56,794 nucleotides of DNA from Paracoccus sediminis (GTDB lineage Bacteria; Pseudomonadota; Alphaproteobacteria; Rhodobacterales; Rhodobacteraceae): contig NZ_FZNM01000018.1 of assembly GCF_900188295.1 (NCBI RefSeq), positions 1-56,794 on the forward strand. Reading direction: 5' to 3'. Numbering within the stretch: the stretch's first letter is position 1; every line of letters starts with the position of its first letter. Shown here piece by piece: positions 54,372 to 56,794 of this stretch. A program made the position numbers and the translations under genes. Below the pieces are notes generated by a model that saw nothing but the letters and a program-made list of their open reading frames with translations, was not told the DNA's origin and ran no database searches.

Positions 54372-55364
54372 TCAGACCGTAACGGCGCGGCCGGTGCGCA
54401 CCGACTCGACCGCACATTCCGCCAGGCGCAGCGCCTTGACGCCATCGCGCACGGTGGTCGGCATTTCCGTATCGTCACTCAGGGCGTCCACGAACGCATC
54501 GAGTTCCGCCCGGTAGGCTTGGGTATAGCGTTCGAGGAAGAAATTGAGCAGCGGCTCGCGGGCGTCGGTAGCCTCGGCGGTCCACACGCGCATGGTGGTC
54601 GGGCGCAGGTTGTCCTGAACCAGCATGCCCGTCGCGCCAAAGACCTCGATCCGCTGGTCATAGCCGTAAACCGCCTCGCGGCAGTTGTTGATATGGGCCT
54701 GACGCCCGCTGGCGGTCTGCAGGATGACCATGGCGGTGTCGTAGTCGTCGTACTGTCTCAGCGAGGGGTCGATCAGGCGGCTGCCAACGGCCGTGACCGT
54801 GACCGGCTCTTCGCCAAGCAGCCAGCGGGCGATGTCCAGGTCGTGGATCGTCATGTCGCGAAAGATCCCGCCGGAGGTTTTGACATAGCTTTCGGGCGGC
54901 ATGCCGGGATCGCGGCTGGATATGATCACCTGACGCACATCGCCGATCCGCCCCGCATCGATGGCCTTGCGCATCTCGGCAAAGGTGCTGTCAAAGCGGC
55001 GGTTGAAGGCCAGCATCACGCGCCCGTTCTGGCGTTCGACCTCGGCCGCGGCTTCCTCGCTCTTGGCCATGTCGAGATCGATGGGCTTTTCGCACAGAAC
55101 CGCCTTGCCCAGCTTCACCGCGTGCAGAAGCAGGCTGACATGGGTGTCGGTCGGGGTTCCGATCACCACCGCGTCCACATCGGGGCGCTCGATGGCAGCC
55201 ATGCAATCGCTCATCGCCTCGGTGCCCAGCCGTTCCGCCAGGGGGTTCACGGCATCCGCAAAGGGGTCTGCGATCGCTACCAGCTTGGCTTTCGGATTCG
55301 CGGCCACGTTGGCTGCGTGGATTTTCCCAATCCGGCCCGCGCCGAGAACTGCAATACCAATCAT
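54372..55364 (-). CDS. Gfo/Idh/MocA-family dehydrogenase, inositol 2-dehydrogenase-like (copy 2)
   Basis: This 330-residue protein has a canonical NAD loop IAVLGAGRIGKIHAANVAANP, AVLCEKPIDLDM with the catalytic Lys, and KTSGGIFRDMTIHDLDIARWLLGE with the Asp-His-Asp group. It is close in pattern to IolG, which oxidises myo-inositol at C2. The ATG at 55364 directly precedes the Rossmann fold. It lies 35 bases after the TIM-barrel gene. A cyclitol or the sugar part of a glycoside is a plausible substrate. Confidence 0.85.
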   Translation of the reverse strand: MIGIAVLGAGRIGKIHAANVAANPKAKLVAIADPFADAVNPLAERLGTEAMSDCMAAIERPDVDAVVIGTPTDTHVSLLLHAVKLGKAVLCEKPIDLDMAKSEEAAAEVERQNGRVMLAFNRRFDSTFAEMRKAIDAGRIGDVRQVIISSRDPGMPPESYVKTSGGIFRDMTIHDLDIARWLLGEEPVTVTAVGSRLIDPSLRQYDDYDTAMVILQTASGRQAHINNCREAVYGYDQRIEVFGATGMLVQDNLRPTTMRVWTAEATDAREPLLNFFLERYTQAYRAELDAFVDALSDDTEMPTTVRDGVKALRLAECAVESVRTGRAVTV

Positions 55365-55399
55365 CTGTCTGTTCCTTGTCTTATCGGTGCCTGACAAAG

Positions 55400-56287
55400 T
55401 CAGGCTGCCTCGTCTGCGGGGAAAGTAACGGGTTCAAAAGCGGCCATGCTGGTGTCGAAGGCGCGCTGCGCGGCGATCTCCAGCGGCAGCTTGCGGTGCA
55501 CGGCCGAGATGACTTCGACACCCCAATAGCCGCGATAGCCGACATCCAGGATCGCCTGGATCTGGGACGCGATGTCTATGCAGCCTTCCCCGCAGAGCGC
55601 CCGGTGATGGGTCGAGTCGTTGAAGAAGTCGCCAGTAATTTCATGGGCGGCATCGTTGAGTTCGACCGCGCGCAGAAACTGCTTGGGCATCTTGCGGATG
55701 TCCGCCCCACTCATGCCGCCGCGCTCGATATGCCAAGTATCGACCAGCAGGCCGCCGTTGGTCACACCCAGACCCTCGAACACCTGAAGCCCACGCTCGA
55801 TGGTGTTGATGCTGGCGAAGGGCAGAAACTCGATCACGAGATCGATGCCCAGGGGGGCGGCTTTTTCGCACAGCCTGGCCATGGCGGCCCGCATGGCCGG
55901 AATATCGGGTTCGCCGGTCTCGAATACCCCGCCGCCCAGCTTGATCTTGGGAACGGGCAGGTCGGCCGCGACCTCCAGCATGCGGTCGAAGGCGACGTCC
56001 GATGCCTGGCGGCGCTCGCCGTCGAGGTGCCAATCGACCAGAAATTCCAGCTCGACATGGCGAATGCCATTGTCGGCAAAGATGCTGCGGACGGTCGGCA
56101 TGCCCAGATCGGCAATCGCCGCGTTGATGTCGTCCATCACGAAGCCCATGGCGCGCCAGCCCACGCGGCCGCAGACCTCGGCCCGGTCGCGCAGCGGAAA
56201 AGGGCTGATCTCGCTGGGCGCACCCGGATAGGTGTCGCCGCTGACCGTCCAGTAGGATGCACAGAGTTCGATATCTTTGATATTCAT
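55400..56287 (-). CDS. Sugar phosphate isomerase/epimerase-family TIM-barrel protein
   Basis: This 295-residue AP-endonuclease-2-like TIM barrel has probable metal ligands in DLVIEFLPFASINT (Glu), GGLLVDTWHIERGG (Asp/His), AVELNDA and CGEGCID (Glu). The superfamily holds sugar isomerases, IolE-type dehydratases and 3-dehydroshikimate dehydratase, so isomerisation or dehydration of a keto-sugar or keto-cyclitol is likely. The ATG at 56287 is chosen over 56341. It is between the dioxygenase remnant and the two dehydrogenases. Confidence 0.8.
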   Translation of the reverse strand: MNIKDIELCASYWTVSGDTYPGAPSEISPFPLRDRAEVCGRVGWRAMGFVMDDINAAIADLGMPTVRSIFADNGIRHVELEFLVDWHLDGERRQASDVAFDRMLEVAADLPVPKIKLGGGVFETGEPDIPAMRAAMARLCEKAAPLGIDLVIEFLPFASINTIERGLQVFEGLGVTNGGLLVDTWHIERGGMSGADIRKMPKQFLRAVELNDAAHEITGDFFNDSTHHRALCGEGCIDIASQIQAILDVGYRGYWGVEVISAVHRKLPLEIAAQRAFDTSMAAFEPVTFPADEAA

Positions 56288-56321
56288 GGTATCCTCGCGC
56301 TTTCGCGCCGTTAGTGACCGT

Positions 56322-56699
56322 TCAGGCTCGCGCCAGGACAAAATCCCAATCCGTCAGCAGGAAGGGAGAAGGCATGCCGTACTGCGCGGCCAGTTCGGGA
56401 TTGTCGATCATGTTGAATTCGGCCACCAAATCTCCTTTCACGCCAAAGACTGTATCCTCCTTGAGATAGGGGCAGTCCGGCGTGAAGATATGCGTGATGA
56501 CCTGATCATAGCCGGGCGCGGTGACAATGAAGTGCATGTGCGCTGCCCGATTCGGATGGCGGTCCAGTGAGCGCAACAGCTTGCCCACGGGGCCATCGTC
56601 CGGGATCGGGTAAAAGCGGGGCTTGACGGTCTGAAACCAGTAGCGCCCGTCCGCGTCGGAGGTGAAAACACCGCGGAGATTATATTCCGGCTGCTCGCC
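56322..56699 (-). pseudogene. 3' fragment of hydroxyquinol 1,2-dioxygenase, cut by an IS21-like element
   Basis: About 125 C-terminal residues of an intradiol dioxygenase remain: QPEYNLRGVFTSDADGRYWF, then VKPRFYPIPDDGPVGKLLRS, HPNRAAHMHFIVTAPGYDQVITHIF and DCPYLKEDTVFGVKGDLV. The Tyr in RFYPIP and the HMH pair are iron-ligand regions of this family, and the RHPNRAAHMHF wording fits the hydroxyquinol type. Homology ends at base 56699, where an IS end begins. The N-terminal half is outside the window or lost, so ring cleavage is probably disabled unless another copy exists. Confidence 0.82.
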
Positions 56700-56794
56700 T
56701 GTTGATTTCCACCCAGAAGTGACCCAGGCAGGCTCATAATTTCCATTGAGATTTGACCCATGTGACCCTTCCCCGACGCGGAGAGCGGAGGGGG
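56700..56794. mobile_element. End of an IS21-like element with internal repeats
   Basis: The stretch starts TGTTGATTTCC and holds two related blocks, 56700-56725 and 56736-56759. Each reads TTTCCA followed some bases later by TGACCC, and a further TGTGACCC lies at 56761-56768. Multiple short internal repeats next to a TGT tip are characteristic of IS21-family ends. The transposase genes lie beyond the window, so the family call rests on the end structure alone. Confidence 0.55.

Overview
The window looks like a replicon of a Rhodobacteraceae bacterium, most likely Paracoccus or a close relative. That is an inference from the very high GC coding sequence, the alphaproteobacterial glpRD-STPQUV layout, tightly overlapping TGATG gene junctions and the PQQ/c-type-cytochrome gene set. 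No rRNA, tRNA, CRISPR array or replication origin was recognised. The left 40 kb is dense and intact. The right 17 kb is a mosaic of broken genes and insertion-sequence scraps between two intact blocks, as on a plasmid, chromid or genomic island.

Layout. (1) 0.4-1.0 kb: a small envelope protein. (2) 1.0-9.7 kb: the glycerol module, with DeoR-type GlpR divergent from GlpD, then the GlpSTPQUV ABC importer, closed by a strong hairpin. (3) 9.8-13.0 kb: an XRE-cupin regulator divergent from a sarcosine/dimethylglycine dehydrogenase-type FAD-GcvT enzyme. (4) 13.0-19.75 kb: a pentitol module with a D-ribulokinase-like FGGY kinase, an SDR resembling ribitol 2-dehydrogenase, a sugar ABC importer with a single-domain ATPase, and a divergent LacI regulator with a clear palindromic operator. 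(5) 19.8-40.05 kb: the most interesting part. It holds cytochrome c, a GntR regulator, an AldA-type aldehyde dehydrogenase, a cytochrome c plus PQQ alcohol dehydrogenase operon with its accessory genes and ABC exporter, then CoA ligase, a ThDP-dependent lyase-like enzyme, an ACAD10/11-like acyl-CoA dehydrogenase, a kinase fused to a DUF6285-like domain, an SDR, Ohr, PhaE and PhaC.

Three promoters in block 5 (20254-20267, 22671-22684, 30890-30903) share a 14-base motif, GAAYTCTGAATTCA. This ties the cytochrome, the alcohol/aldehyde oxidation genes and the CoA-thioester genes into one probable regulon. The simplest reading is oxidation of a short alcohol or diol to a hydroxy acid in or near the periplasm, activation to a hydroxyacyl-CoA, then carbon-carbon cleavage by the ThDP enzyme and/or phosphorylation and elimination by the kinase-ACAD pair. 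A class III PHA synthase could store hydroxyacyl-CoA surplus. The substrate is not known from sequence.

(6) 40.1-46.9 kb is a gene graveyard. It has remnants of a protocatechuate (pca) locus (pcaD, an AAHS-type transporter, a BKACE enzyme, an IclR regulator), an IS110-family left end, a 5'-truncated vapC, remnants resembling a hydroxyproline operon (DadA-like and DapA-like), an IS66 scrap and a glycosyltransferase scrap. (7) 46.9-49.04 kb: a small operon of an SRPBCC protein, a zinc alcohol dehydrogenase and two tiny membrane proteins, one frameshifted. (8) 49.2-51.5 kb: more debris, including two genes each broken by an apparent Trp TGG-to-TGA change. (9) 51.7-56.7 kb: an intact catabolic block with maleylacetate reductase, a Dabb protein, two Gfo/Idh/MocA dehydrogenases, a TIM-barrel isomerase/dehydratase-like protein and the 3' end of a hydroxyquinol 1,2-dioxygenase gene. 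That last gene is cut at base 56700 by the end of an IS21-like element.
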